The notes beneath the pieces were generated by a model that saw only the letters and a list, made by a program, of their open reading frames with translations, was not told the DNA's origin and searched no databases. A stretch of 64,000 nt of DNA from Metabacillus niabensis. GTDB taxonomy: Bacteria > Bacillota > Bacilli > Bacillales > Bacillaceae. A program made the position numbers and the translations under genes. Numbering within the stretch: position 1 is the stretch's first letter; each line of letters starts with the position of its first letter. Below are positions 1-7,831 of this stretch, piece by piece. Location of the stretch: positions 1 to 64,000 of the forward strand of contig NZ_JAIVLH010000007.1 in the NCBI RefSeq assembly GCF_020524345.1, written 5' to 3'.

Positions 1-33
1 GGACTGGAGTTCAGACGTGTGCTCTTCCGATCT
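1..33. other. Illumina adapter contamination at the contig end
   Basis: Positions 2-33 match the 3' part of the Illumina TruSeq read-2 adapter, ending in the diagnostic GCTCTTCCGATCT. This is not genomic sequence. It shows that the window starts at a contig end and that the upstream neighbours of the LXG locus are unknown. Confidence 0.95.
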
Positions 34-161
34 CACCCCCCACCCAACTAGGAAAAATCACCTACACAACCATCCCGGAAAAATCCACCATTCTCACCAT
101 TCTTACAGTTTTTAACTATGTTATAGTTGAAAAGATTGGGAAATTTTGAATGTAATTGGGT

Positions 162-190
162 TTGATTGATCCCGGTTTAGGGTATATAAA
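162..190 (+). promoter_or_regulatory. Candidate sigma-A promoter of the LXG locus
   Basis: TTGATT (162-167) and TATAAA (185-190) are separated by 17 bp and lie about 70 bp before the first gene of the LXG locus. The match is by eye only. Confidence 0.45.
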
Positions 191-256
191 AGTGTTTTAA
201 CAATTTGAACTGAACCATACATAGATAAGTCAGTAAAAGTAAAGAGGGAGATTACG

Positions 257-604
257 TTGTCTTTATTTTATTATTATGGGCTTTTAAGGAAGAAACAAGA
301 ACAGCTACAACGACTGCAAGACTGCCAAAGCCAGCTGCAAGGCATTAAGCAGGAGTATTTGAATTATAACCAATCGGTTACCACCCCTGAGCTAACATCT
401 ACTACGTGGCAAGGATCTCTTGCCGACAAATTTGAGGATATTCGAACGGAAGGAATTCTTGGTTCCTACCAGAATCTTGAATCTACTCAACTCTCCAATA
501 CTTTTTCAACCATTAACAGCAAAATGAGTAGTTTAAAAAGCGAAATCCTATCACTAAAGCAAACCATTCATTCTCTTGAATTAGAGATGCTGGAAGATGA
601 ATAA
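257..604 (+). CDS. DUF5082-family protein (YwqH-like), LXG-locus partner
   Basis: This 115-aa helical protein has coiled-coil segments at about residues 10-40 and 85-112. It starts at a TTG placed 7 nt after GAGGGAG. It resembles the DUF5082/YwqH proteins encoded first in Bacillus LXG toxin loci. In such loci the small WXG100-like helical proteins are thought to bind the LXG domain and help target it to the type VII secretion system. The next two genes are the DUF5344 partner and the LXG effector, the same order as ywqH-ywqI-ywqJ. Family assignment is from order and character; the targeting role is inferred. Confidence 0.85.
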   Translation: MSLFYYYGLLRKKQEQLQRLQDCQSQLQGIKQEYLNYNQSVTTPELTSTTWQGSLADKFEDIRTEGILGSYQNLESTQLSNTFSTINSKMSSLKSEILSLKQTIHSLELEMLEDE

Positions 605-636
605 CAACCAAAATAAAAAGTAAGGTAGAGATCATA

Positions 637-933
637 ATGGGAGAAATCAAACTTCAATATCATGATATAGAGCGTGTAGTAAAGGGGATGACGGGAGCTT
701 CAACCTCTCTGGATCCCTCATTGCCAAAGGATGTTGCGAAAAATAATCAACTGGATGTCACCAAGAAAATAGAAGCGATTAATAAGTCACTAGAACAGAT
801 CATGACCAATTATCAACAGCTTTTAGCACAAAATGAAGCAATGGTCACATCCTCTGTTGAGGCGATGAAATCAACGGACGAATCGTTAAAAACATCCATG
901 CTGCTACAAGGTGTTGCGGAGGTAGAGAAATGA
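637..933 (+). CDS. DUF5344-family protein (YwqI-like), WXG100-like partner
   Basis: This 98-aa all-helical protein has no signal peptide and the length typical of WXG100-like proteins. It resembles the YwqI/DUF5344 family. Its stop codon overlaps the start of the LXG gene (ATGA at 930), so the two are translationally coupled, which fits a secretion partner made together with its effector. No WxG motif is visible, as is usual for this subfamily. The function is inferred from position. Confidence 0.85.
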   Translation: MGEIKLQYHDIERVVKGMTGASTSLDPSLPKDVAKNNQLDVTKKIEAINKSLEQIMTNYQQLLAQNEAMVTSSVEAMKSTDESLKTSMLLQGVAEVEK

Positions 934-2354
934 AAGTATTAGATGTATCTGACTTACATGCATCACTTGATGATACAATTCAAGCAGTTACTGAAAAAAT
1001 AGAAGGATTGGAAGCCATCGAGAAATCGATTGCTGAGCTGATTAATTTGGAGGGTGCGTTTACAGGAAAAGGGGCAACAGCGATTAAAAGTTACTACCAA
1101 TCTTGTCATCAGCCCTTTTTATTCAAGCTGAAACAAATGCTAACTTCCTATAAAACAAAGCTAACAAGCTGCAAAAGCCAAATGGACGGATTTGAACCGG
1201 ATCAGACAGGATATATCAACAAGGAATTTTTACAAGGTGAGCTAACAAATAAGCTGACAGCTGTTCAAAACTACACAAATGATGTAACAGCGGATGCGAA
1301 CCAATACATCTCGAATGTGTCAGATATTGTGTCAGTCGATCTGTTGGACGATGGTGAAGTCAATCAGCAGGTGGAACAAGCAAAAAAATCAATCACTGAC
1401 ACACTAACAGATTTAGAAGACTTCGATGGAGAAAGCACATCTTCATTAGAAGAATTATCTGCTGACTTAGCAATATTAACAGCATACTTAGAAGAAATGG
1501 GCACAAAAGCAGCTGTGAACCCTCGTAGTCTCGAACACTTCCATCCATTACAGGCACTTTTGAATCCGACACATGCCCTGTTAATGGGAAGCATTCGTTC
1601 AACACCAATGCATCTCATGACAAACGGTTCACTCGCAGCAAATCGTTCGACACAATCTATTTATGCCTACAATTCTTATTCAATGACACCATATCAATGG
1701 TTAGGGTTAAATTTCACCCCGACAACAAGCAAAACATCTGAGAAAGAAGTGGAAAAAACATCTCCATACCTAGTGGGAGACACAGTTGAAAAAGGTGATT
1801 TTACTTTTGAAGCCGGTGCAGGAAAAGTAGAGAATGATTGGTCAGGATATGGTGACGGAGATGGTCAGCTAGGCGGAAGTAGTAAGTTGAGCGGCATTCA
1901 CACAGGTGTAAAACATGATACAGGTGTGATGGATTCTAGCTTTGATCTGCAAATTGGAGCTGCAGAGGCACAAGCAAGTGTTGGAGGAGAAAGTGTTCTT
2001 CCTTTAGTCAAAGCGGGTGGGACTGTCTATGCGGCGGAAATCAAGACACAGCTTGATGAAGAAATTGACTATGTCGGTCGTACAGGCTTACAAGCCAAAG
2101 GAGAGGTCCTAAAGGCGAATGCCTACGCCGGAGTTGACAATGCCTCAGTCGGTATCGCCGCTAAGGCATCAGTAGCTGAGGGAGAGGTTTCAGGAATATT
2201 ACCACTTCCTTTTATTGACTACAACATTAAGGGTACAATTGGCGGTTCAGCATTTGGTGTCGGAGGCGAAGCAAAAATCGGAAAAGAAACAATGCTTGAT
2301 CTGCGATTTATACTTGGAGTTAAACTAGGATTCAGTGTCGAAAAAGCAGAATAG
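930..2354 (+). CDS. LXG-domain polymorphic toxin, type VII secretion effector (YwqJ-like)
   Basis: This 474-aa protein has an N-terminal helical LXG domain (about residues 1-200), which directs secretion through the Bacillus T7SS. A linker follows (about 200-285). The C-terminal 190 residues are rich in Gly, Ala and Val and contain closely spaced small-residue motifs such as GTIGGSAFGVGGEA. I see no nuclease or deaminase motif. The composition recalls glycine-zipper pore-forming LXG toxins such as TelE of streptococci, but a catalytic or adhesive role is not excluded. The start overlaps the previous gene. A DUF4176 protein and a two-helix membrane protein follow, the latter a possible immunity protein. 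Confidence 0.85.
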   Translation: MKVLDVSDLHASLDDTIQAVTEKIEGLEAIEKSIAELINLEGAFTGKGATAIKSYYQSCHQPFLFKLKQMLTSYKTKLTSCKSQMDGFEPDQTGYINKEFLQGELTNKLTAVQNYTNDVTADANQYISNVSDIVSVDLLDDGEVNQQVEQAKKSITDTLTDLEDFDGESTSSLEELSADLAILTAYLEEMGTKAAVNPRSLEHFHPLQALLNPTHALLMGSIRSTPMHLMTNGSLAANRSTQSIYAYNSYSMTPYQWLGLNFTPTTSKTSEKEVEKTSPYLVGDTVEKGDFTFEAGAGKVENDWSGYGDGDGQLGGSSKLSGIHTGVKHDTGVMDSSFDLQIGAAEAQASVGGESVLPLVKAGGTVYAAEIKTQLDEEIDYVGRTGLQAKGEVLKANAYAGVDNASVGIAAKASVAEGEVSGILPLPFIDYNIKGTIGGSAFGVGGEAKIGKETMLDLRFILGVKLGFSVEKAE

Positions 2355-2377
2355 TCTTTCTTAACGAAAGGAGCAAC

Positions 2378-2707
2378 GTGAAAATGAGAAATGAAATAAA
2401 TTCGATTAACATCGACAAAGGAACAGAGTTACTACCAATTGGGACGGTTGTGTTAATAGAAGCAATTGTTCAACCAATTATGATATATGGAAGAATGCAA
2501 CAGCAGGCAGATCAAGAGGAAAAAGTATGGGAGTATGTCGCATGTCCATACCCGCAAGGACATATTTCAGATGAAACAAATGTGTTTTTTAATCATGAAC
2601 AAATTAAACAAGTTATTTTCAAGGGTTTCGAATCTGAAGGTGAAAAACTCATGAAGGAAAAACTACTTTCATTAAAACAAGGGACACATCATGAAGGCGA
2701 TCATTAA
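2378..2707 (+). CDS. DUF4176 domain protein
   Basis: This 109-aa soluble protein resembles the DUF4176 family, which is commonly encoded beside LXG toxins and T7SS genes in Bacillus; its function is unknown. AAAGGAG lies at 2367-2372. GTG 2378 or ATG 2384 could be the start, and I kept the GTG because ATG would need a longer spacing. The gene overlaps the next one by 17 nt, so it belongs to the LXG operon. Confidence 0.85.
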   Translation: MKMRNEINSINIDKGTELLPIGTVVLIEAIVQPIMIYGRMQQQADQEEKVWEYVACPYPQGHISDETNVFFNHEQIKQVIFKGFESEGEKLMKEKLLSLKQGTHHEGDH

Positions 2708-3032
2708 TTGGTTTATTGCCCCATATAAAACAGTACGGTCAGAATTACAGCTTTTTTCAGATCTGAAAAATCAAGACACAACCTCAAAAGAAGAAAAGAT
2801 GAGAATTTTCCAGCTGCAATTGTTTAACATTCTCTTACTTGCGGTGTACACATTGTTTTTCGGTGCCTTTTTTGTGTATATCGGCCTTCTTTTTGTAGTG
2901 GGTTGGTATGCTCTGTCAGGCATCATCGTTGGTCTGATTATGATGAGTTTAATCAAAGTAACACAAGAGAAAAGATATTTGAAACGTCGTGATGCTTTTA
3001 TTAAAAATGACCCGACAATCATCAAATCTTAA
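2691..3032 (+). CDS. Two-helix membrane protein of the LXG locus, possible immunity protein
   Basis: This 113-aa protein has two strongly hydrophobic segments (about residues 45-67 and 70-92) and charged ends. Its start lies inside the preceding DUF4176 gene. I do not recognise a family. Small membrane proteins beside membrane-acting LXG toxins often serve as immunity proteins. That role is plausible here because the effector's C terminus is glycine-rich and shows no enzyme motif, but it is only an inference. Confidence 0.75.
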   Translation: MKAIINWFIAPYKTVRSELQLFSDLKNQDTTSKEEKMRIFQLQLFNILLLAVYTLFFGAFFVYIGLLFVVGWYALSGIIVGLIMMSLIKVTQEKRYLKRRDAFIKNDPTIIKS

Positions 3033-3054
3033 GCAGTAGAAAGGATAGGTTCAG

Positions 3055-3597
3055 GTGAAAAAACTCAGTTTCATCCTCGCGATGATGTTCATGCTCGTAG
3101 CCTGTAGCAATGACACTTCTTCAGAAAAACAACCTGATGCAGAAAAGTCTACAGAAAATGAGCTATCATACGAAGAAAAACAAAAAGAAATTGTTGATTT
3201 TATCAACGAAGACATGAACGAAATAGCCAGCTATGAAACAAAAGCGAATGAAGCATTGGCAACCGTATCAGGTGAAAATTTCAAAAACGATGAAGAGCTA
3301 CATAGCGTTTTAACAAGTGAAGTTATTCCTGAATTCGAAAAAGCCATTGAAACAGCAGAATCACTGGAAGTAAATGTAGAAGAGCTTGAACCAATTAAAG
3401 ACAAATTGGAAGAAGCATTAGGCATTTATTATGACGCTCTGTTGCTCGAAAAAGAAGCATTAGAAAAAACAGATCAGGAATTAATTGAGCAGTCAAATGC
3501 AAAAGGTGAAGAATATATGAATGCTCTTAACGAATATCATGAAGAAATGGAAAAGCTGGCAACAGAATTCGAGATTGACTATGAGAGAACTAAATAA
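3055..3597 (+). CDS. Secreted lipoprotein with coiled coil
   Basis: This 180-aa protein has a lipoprotein signal peptide with lipobox LVAC (Cys17) followed by a Ser/Asp/Glu-rich linker. Two long helical coiled-coil stretches (about 45-115 and 120-178) follow. It starts at GTG 3055 after AAAGGATAGG. It resembles the YkyA-like putative cell-wall-binding lipoproteins in being acidic and helical. Lipoproteins of this sort often end Bacillus LXG operons. The function is unknown. Confidence 0.8.
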   Translation: MKKLSFILAMMFMLVACSNDTSSEKQPDAEKSTENELSYEEKQKEIVDFINEDMNEIASYETKANEALATVSGENFKNDEELHSVLTSEVIPEFEKAIETAESLEVNVEELEPIKDKLEEALGIYYDALLLEKEALEKTDQELIEQSNAKGEEYMNALNEYHEEMEKLATEFEIDYERTK

Positions 3598-3605
3598 AAC
3601 ATGCT

Positions 3606-3640
3606 AAAAGCTCAGATCTTTTGATTTTGAGCTTTTTCAC
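3606..3640 (+). terminator. Rho-independent terminator after the LXG operon
   Basis: An AAAAGCTCA/TTGAGCTTTTT stem followed by T residues ends the LXG operon just after the lipoprotein gene. Confidence 0.75.
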
Positions 3641-3683
3641 GTTGTTATGGTAAAATTCACATAAAAAAAGCGGGGGGATAAAC

Positions 3684-4307
3684 GTGGAATTACTATCAAT
3701 ACTTTCTTTTTTAGGGGCAGCAATCGTTCTGACTCTCATGCCGGGACCAGATAACTTGTTTACTTTGGCACAAGCAATAGCAAAAGGAAAAAATGCAGGG
3801 ATCTTCACGACGCTTGGACTTTGCACAGGATTAGTCGTTCATATTGCTGCTGCGACCATCGGTATATCAGCTGTTATTTATCAATCAGCCCTGGCCTTCA
3901 CTGTCGTAAAATATGCAGGAGCAGCATATCTGTTGTTCTTGGCATATAAGTCCTTTAGAGAAAAGAGCTCGAGCTTTAATCTAAACAATGAGGACTCTTT
4001 AGACTACAAAGCGTTATACAAAAAAGGTGTCATCATGAATCTTTTAAACCCAAAGGTCTCTTTATTTTTCCTGGCATTTTTCCCGCAATTTATTCAATAT
4101 GAAAATGGAAATGTATCCATGCAAATGCTGATCTACGGCATTCTATTTTTAACCCAAGCTTTAATCATCTTCACGTTAATAAGTTTATTTGCTGGAAAAG
4201 TCGGTTACTTTCTACGTAAAGATGCATCATTTTCAAAAAAGATTAATTTAATTCAAGGTGCCCTGTTTACACTTATAGGGTTGAAAATCGCATTTAGCCA
4301 AAAATAA
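3684..4307 (+). CDS. LysE/RhtB-family amino-acid exporter
   Basis: This 207-aa integral membrane protein has about six transmembrane segments and the N-terminal MPGPDN motif (residues 18-23) typical of the LysE/RhtB family, at the usual family length. Members export amino acids or related metabolites using the proton gradient; the substrate cannot be told from sequence. It starts at GTG 3684 after GGGGGGATA. It is flanked by terminators and appears to be a single-gene unit. Confidence 0.88.
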   Translation: MELLSILSFLGAAIVLTLMPGPDNLFTLAQAIAKGKNAGIFTTLGLCTGLVVHIAAATIGISAVIYQSALAFTVVKYAGAAYLLFLAYKSFREKSSSFNLNNEDSLDYKALYKKGVIMNLLNPKVSLFFLAFFPQFIQYENGNVSMQMLIYGILFLTQALIIFTLISLFAGKVGYFLRKDASFSKKINLIQGALFTLIGLKIAFSQK

Positions 4308-4340
4308 AAAGGAGTGGACTGACTACTCTTTTTTATTTTA
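4306..4340 (+). terminator. Terminator after the LysE-family gene
   Basis: A short GAGT/ACTC stem flanked by an A-run and a T-run directly follows the stop codon, so it could act on both strands. Confidence 0.65.
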
Positions 4341-4779
4341 CATATATTACCTTCTGTTGAAAAATATTTTAATACTTCATCATATCGTCCATCTTCCAAA
4401 ATATAATAAAAGGTATGCCTTCAACTCATCACTCCACCTGTCGACAAATTTCTCGGGAAATAAATCTCACAATGAACTGAAAATAAAGTACTGAAAAAAA
4501 TAAAAAAACCCCGATTTCCTTGTTCAAACCTCATTAAAATGAAAAAAATTAAAGAAAACCCTTGTCCCTCCTGACTTTTCTAGCATATATCTTAATCCAA
4601 GCTAATAAAATGTTACAAACCTATCAAAGAGAGTGTTTGAGGTGAGGGATCGTGAGTGTAATTTTTAATCGCTGTAAAAGAGGCAACATACGATCATCTA
4701 AGAGAAATTCAGCCAAAGTGTCTTGGTATGCGAGTCTCATTTCACACTTCTCACATCCATATTAGGGAGGTCGAGTGGT
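4341..4779. other. Gene-free region upstream of spoIIID
   Basis: This AT-rich stretch holds no supported gene. CATACGAT at 4687-4694 resembles the -10 of sigma-E promoters and lies about 85 bp before spoIIID, which is sigma-E dependent in B. subtilis. No convincing -35 is seen. Confidence 0.4.
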
Positions 4780-5055
4780 GTGCACGATTACATCAAAGAA
4801 CGCACAATCAAGATTGGGAAGTATATCGTGGAGACAAAGAAAACAGTTCGCGTTATTGCGAAGGAGTTTGGTGTTTCCAAAAGTACCGTTCATAAGGATT
4901 TAACGGAAAGGTTACCTGAAATTAACCCTGATCTTGCGAATGAAGTAAAGGAAATACTTGATTACCATAAATCAATCAGACATTTGCGTGGTGGAGAAGC
5001 AACAAAGCTAAAGTACAAGAAGGACGAGATTTTAGAAGAAGAACCAGTGAAATAA
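4780..5055 (+). CDS. spoIIID: Sporulation transcription factor SpoIIID
   Basis: This 91-aa DNA-binding protein controls mother-cell genes during sporulation, repressing and activating parts of the sigma-E and sigma-K programmes. The sequence is near-identical to the known family, with the helix-turn-helix around VSKSTVHKDL (residues 27-36) and a basic C-terminal tail. I chose GTG 4780, giving the start VHDYIKERT, because AGGGAGG lies 9 nt upstream and the family length is about 93 aa. Longer in-frame extensions lack a ribosome binding site. mbl follows, as in B. subtilis. Confidence 0.97.
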   Translation: MHDYIKERTIKIGKYIVETKKTVRVIAKEFGVSKSTVHKDLTERLPEINPDLANEVKEILDYHKSIRHLRGGEATKLKYKKDEILEEEPVK

Positions 5056-5208
5056 AGATATTCTATCAACTTTAAGTAAATCGACAATTCCCTACATACT
5101 TACCTGAAATTTTTTTACAAAATCATACTATTTTTGCGAATTTGTGATAAAATAGGTAATTAGGTCAGTATTTCGGATATGAAGATTTGCAAGGAGGATA
5201 TAGATAGA

Positions 5209-6210
5209 ATGTTTGCGAGGGATATTGGTATAGATCTTGGTACGGCTAACGTACTTATTCATGTGAAAGGGAAGGGAATTGTGTTAAACGAGCCTTCCGT
5301 TGTTGCCCTGGACAAAAATACTGGTAAGGTACTTGCCGTTGGTGAAGAAGCAAGACGTATGGTAGGACGTACTCCTGGGAATATTGTCGCGATTCGCCCA
5401 TTAAAAGACGGTGTTATTGCAGACTTTGAAGTAACAGAGGCAATGTTAAAACACTTTATAAATAAGTTGAATGTAAAAGGATTACTTTCAAAACCGCGCA
5501 TGCTGATTTGCTGCCCAACGAATATTACATCAGTTGAGCAAAAAGCAATTAAAGAAGCTGCTGAAAAAAGCGGCGGAAAAAATGTATTCCTTGAGGAAGA
5601 GCCAAAGGTAGCAGCGATTGGTGCCGGCATGGACATCTTCCAACCTTACGGAAACATGGTTGTTGATATTGGCGGTGGAACTACAGATGTCGCTGTGCTA
5701 TCAATGGGCGATATTGTCACCGCCTCTTCCATTAAAATGGCTGGGGACAAGTTTGACGCGGAAATTTTAAATTACATCAAAAAAGAGTACAAGCTCTTAA
5801 TTGGTGAGCGTACTGCAGAAGACATTAAAGTCAATGTAGCAACGGTATTCCCAGGCGCACGTAATGAAGAAATTAGTATTCGTGGTCGTGACATGGTAAC
5901 AGGATTACCTCGCACAATTACAGTTAACTCCACAGAAGTTGAATTAGCACTTCGTGAACCAATTTCTGCCATTGTACAAGCTGCTAAAAGTGTCCTAGAA
6001 AGAACTCCTCCAGAACTTTCAGCAGACATCATTGACCGCGGCGTCATCTTAACAGGCGGCGGAGCTCTACTCAACGGCTTAGACCAACTTTTAGCCGAAG
6101 AACTAAAAGTACCAGTACTAGTAGCCGAAGCACCAATGGACTGCGTCGCAATCGGAACAGGAATCATGCTGGACAACATGGACAAACTACCACGCAAAAA
6201 ATTTGGTTAA
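5209..6210 (+). CDS. mbl: Actin-like cell-shape protein Mbl
   Basis: This 333-aa MreB-family filament protein moves with the elongasome to direct lateral cell-wall synthesis under the membrane. The actin-fold nucleotide motifs are present: GIDLGTAN near the N terminus, the VDIGGGTTD phosphate-2 loop and TGGGALLNG near the C terminus. I chose ATG 5209 (MFARDIG) because AAGGAGG lies at 5191-5197 and the length matches the B. subtilis protein; an upstream in-frame ATG has no ribosome binding site. It sits between spoIIID and flhO as in B. subtilis. Confidence 0.97.
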   Translation: MFARDIGIDLGTANVLIHVKGKGIVLNEPSVVALDKNTGKVLAVGEEARRMVGRTPGNIVAIRPLKDGVIADFEVTEAMLKHFINKLNVKGLLSKPRMLICCPTNITSVEQKAIKEAAEKSGGKNVFLEEEPKVAAIGAGMDIFQPYGNMVVDIGGGTTDVAVLSMGDIVTASSIKMAGDKFDAEILNYIKKEYKLLIGERTAEDIKVNVATVFPGARNEEISIRGRDMVTGLPRTITVNSTEVELALREPISAIVQAAKSVLERTPPELSADIIDRGVILTGGGALLNGLDQLLAEELKVPVLVAEAPMDCVAIGTGIMLDNMDKLPRKKFG

Positions 6211-6219
6211 TACTTGGTA

Positions 6220-6248
6220 AGAACCTGCCTGGGGCAGGTTCTTTTTTT
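6220..6248 (+). terminator. Rho-independent terminator after mbl
   Basis: A 10-bp stem AGAACCTGCC/GGCAGGTTCT with a three-base loop and seven T residues. Confidence 0.9.
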
Positions 6249-6249
6249 G

Positions 6250-6631
6250 GTGGTCCGGGGGGACAGGTTCCTTGTCCCGAGTTGTGCAGGGTGAAGAATA
6301 ATATAGAGTGTGGGTACGAGGGTGGTTGTCGAATTCTGACCGAAATCGTCTAATCGAAGGTACAAGTAGAATAATCGAAGATAAAACTCCAAAATCGAAG
6401 GTAAACACTCAATAATCGAAGATACGAGTGGAACGATCCAACTTTGTATAGCATAATTTAGAGTGTAGGGTATACAGTCGACGTCGAATCATGACAAAAT
6501 TTGTCTAATCGTAAATAAAATCAAATAATCGAAAATAAACTTGTGAAAAACGTAAATAAATATTCAAAAAACATAAATATAATCCCAAAATTGAAAAAAA
6601 GTGGGTCAAGGAACCTGTCCCCCCGACCCCC
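6250..6631. repeat. MITE-like element: inverted ends enclosing a phased AATCG repeat tract
   Basis: The ends are inverted copies of a GGGGGGACAGGTTCCTTG core (forward at about 6257-6277, reverse at about 6605-6625). A third, solitary copy lies at 24444. Inside are two arrays in which ATCG recurs at 6353, 6374, 6394 and 6415 (then ATCC at 6436), and at 6508 and 6528 with decayed units after. The period is 20-21 bp. No ORF is supported here. The GGGACAGGTTCC core occurs widely in Bacillus intergenic DNA and resembles REP-type sequences; mobility is inferred. Confidence 0.6.
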
Positions 6632-6640
6632 TCACTCTCT

Positions 6641-7519
6641 TTATTTCAAGTCCATCCAACTACCTACATGATGTACGGCAATTCCTTTAAAACTTGAATA
6701 CTCCTTATAGGCATCAGAAACAAGTGCAAGTTCTTGGGCCATCACGGTTTGTCCTTCTTCATAAAACGTTAGGAAGCCGTCGCTGCTGCCTAAGTTCATC
6801 GTTTCAACTGCAATCGTAACATCCTTATTAAGTGATGCTGCGAGGTTCATTTCATATTTAGTCAATTCAATTATTCCGTTAGGACCAACAGCCTTATCCC
6901 GATACGCCATAATCGTGACTTCACTTGTATTGTTGATCACCCATTCAGCGAGATTGCCTTTTCCATATTTGTTTTTCACATTCATGTCATCAAACCAGAA
7001 GGGAATATCAGCAGCAAATGGAATGCCAAGTGAATTCGCAGTATTAGCTGCAGTTAAAATCACATTTTGGTATTTAAGCACAGCTCCATTGTAATTTGTT
7101 GTCCACTGTGAAGTGAGGTATGGCTCAACGTCAAGGTGAATGCCGGAAAACGTTTCATCCTCAGCTGCACCCGTTTGATATGTCGTCACCCAGTTCAAAA
7201 AATTAAGAAAAGGTTTTGAAGAAGGCCCCCACTCAGGTGCCCCGTCAAGCGCATAAACCTTTATTCCACGAATTGTAGCTTCTTTAATAAATTGCTTATA
7301 TTGGTCAACTTTAATTGATCGGTTAATTTGTAAATACACATGGGAAACTTGTTTTTCCTCTAAAAATTGTAACGTTGCTGCTCGATTTGTCACGATTTGA
7401 TTCGTATCCCAGAGCCAAGTCGAGTACTCTGTATTCGCGCTGGCATTTGCCTTGTTGTTCACACCTGCAACTCCTGCCACAAACAAAATAAAAGCAAACA
7501 TCAAAATACGTTTTTTCAT
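6641..7519 (-). CDS. Secreted TIM-barrel protein, putative glycoside-hydrolase-like
   Basis: This 292-aa protein has a Sec signal peptide (residues 1-26, cleavage near ANA). The mature part is an alpha/beta protein with TIM-barrel features: a strand ending FSGIHLDVEPY (about 125-135) with an acidic pair on the strand, and VTIMAYRD near residue 205. These resemble GH18-like or related putative glycosidases, but I cannot name a family. Start ATG 7519 follows AAAGGAG on the minus strand. A c-di-GMP-I riboswitch lies directly upstream, so expression should respond to the motile-to-sessile switch. Confidence 0.8.
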   Translation of the reverse strand: MKKRILMFAFILFVAGVAGVNNKANASANTEYSTWLWDTNQIVTNRAATLQFLEEKQVSHVYLQINRSIKVDQYKQFIKEATIRGIKVYALDGAPEWGPSSKPFLNFLNWVTTYQTGAAEDETFSGIHLDVEPYLTSQWTTNYNGAVLKYQNVILTAANTANSLGIPFAADIPFWFDDMNVKNKYGKGNLAEWVINNTSEVTIMAYRDKAVGPNGIIELTKYEMNLAASLNKDVTIAVETMNLGSSDGFLTFYEEGQTVMAQELALVSDAYKEYSSFKGIAVHHVGSWMDLK

Positions 7520-7527
7520 CTCATTCT

Positions 7528-7561
7528 GCTCCTTTTTTTAGCCCATGGCTCAAAAAGGAGC
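7528..7561 (-). promoter_or_regulatory. SD-sequestering hairpin of the riboswitch expression platform
   Basis: On the minus strand GCTCCTTTTT (7561-7552) can pair over 10 bp with AAAAAGGAGC (7537-7528), which contains the ribosome binding site of the secreted-protein gene. An alternative GGCTC/GAGCC hairpin (7562-7558 with 7551-7547) uses the same bases and would free the site. These two exclusive structures suggest translational control. Confidence 0.6.
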
Positions 7562-7563
7562 CT

Positions 7564-7647
7564 GGCAACTTGGCGACCGTGCAATGTAAACATTGGGTAG
7601 GCCCATAGCTTTGCGTCCTTGCCTTTCGACAAGTTTGCCTTTATCAG
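7564..7647 (-). ncRNA. Cyclic di-GMP-I (GEMM-I) riboswitch
   Basis: On the minus strand the leader has the GEMM-I signatures in order: GGCAAACTTG opening P1, a GAAA tetraloop, the invariant GACGCAAAGC joining segment, ATGGG, a variable stem, and CAAGTTGCC closing P1. It ends about 45 nt before the start codon of the secreted TIM-barrel gene. The class binds cyclic di-GMP. Confidence 0.88.
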
Positions 7648-7831
7648 ATTTCCTTTATTATATAGACAAGCATCTTAAAAGGAAATAAAAATATTTTTTC
7701 CTAAAAACTAACAAAGGAAATATGAAAAAATGTGATGAGAAAACAGTCGTTCTCCTTTATAATGGAAATTAGGGAATTCTGTCGAAAAGAATTCAATTGA
7801 ACGGAAAAACACATTTAAGGTGGGGGAACTC

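Noticed and set aside
7397-7600. 67-codon plus-strand frame across the riboswitch
   Set aside because: It is antisense to the signal peptide coding region and the riboswitch and has no ribosome binding site.
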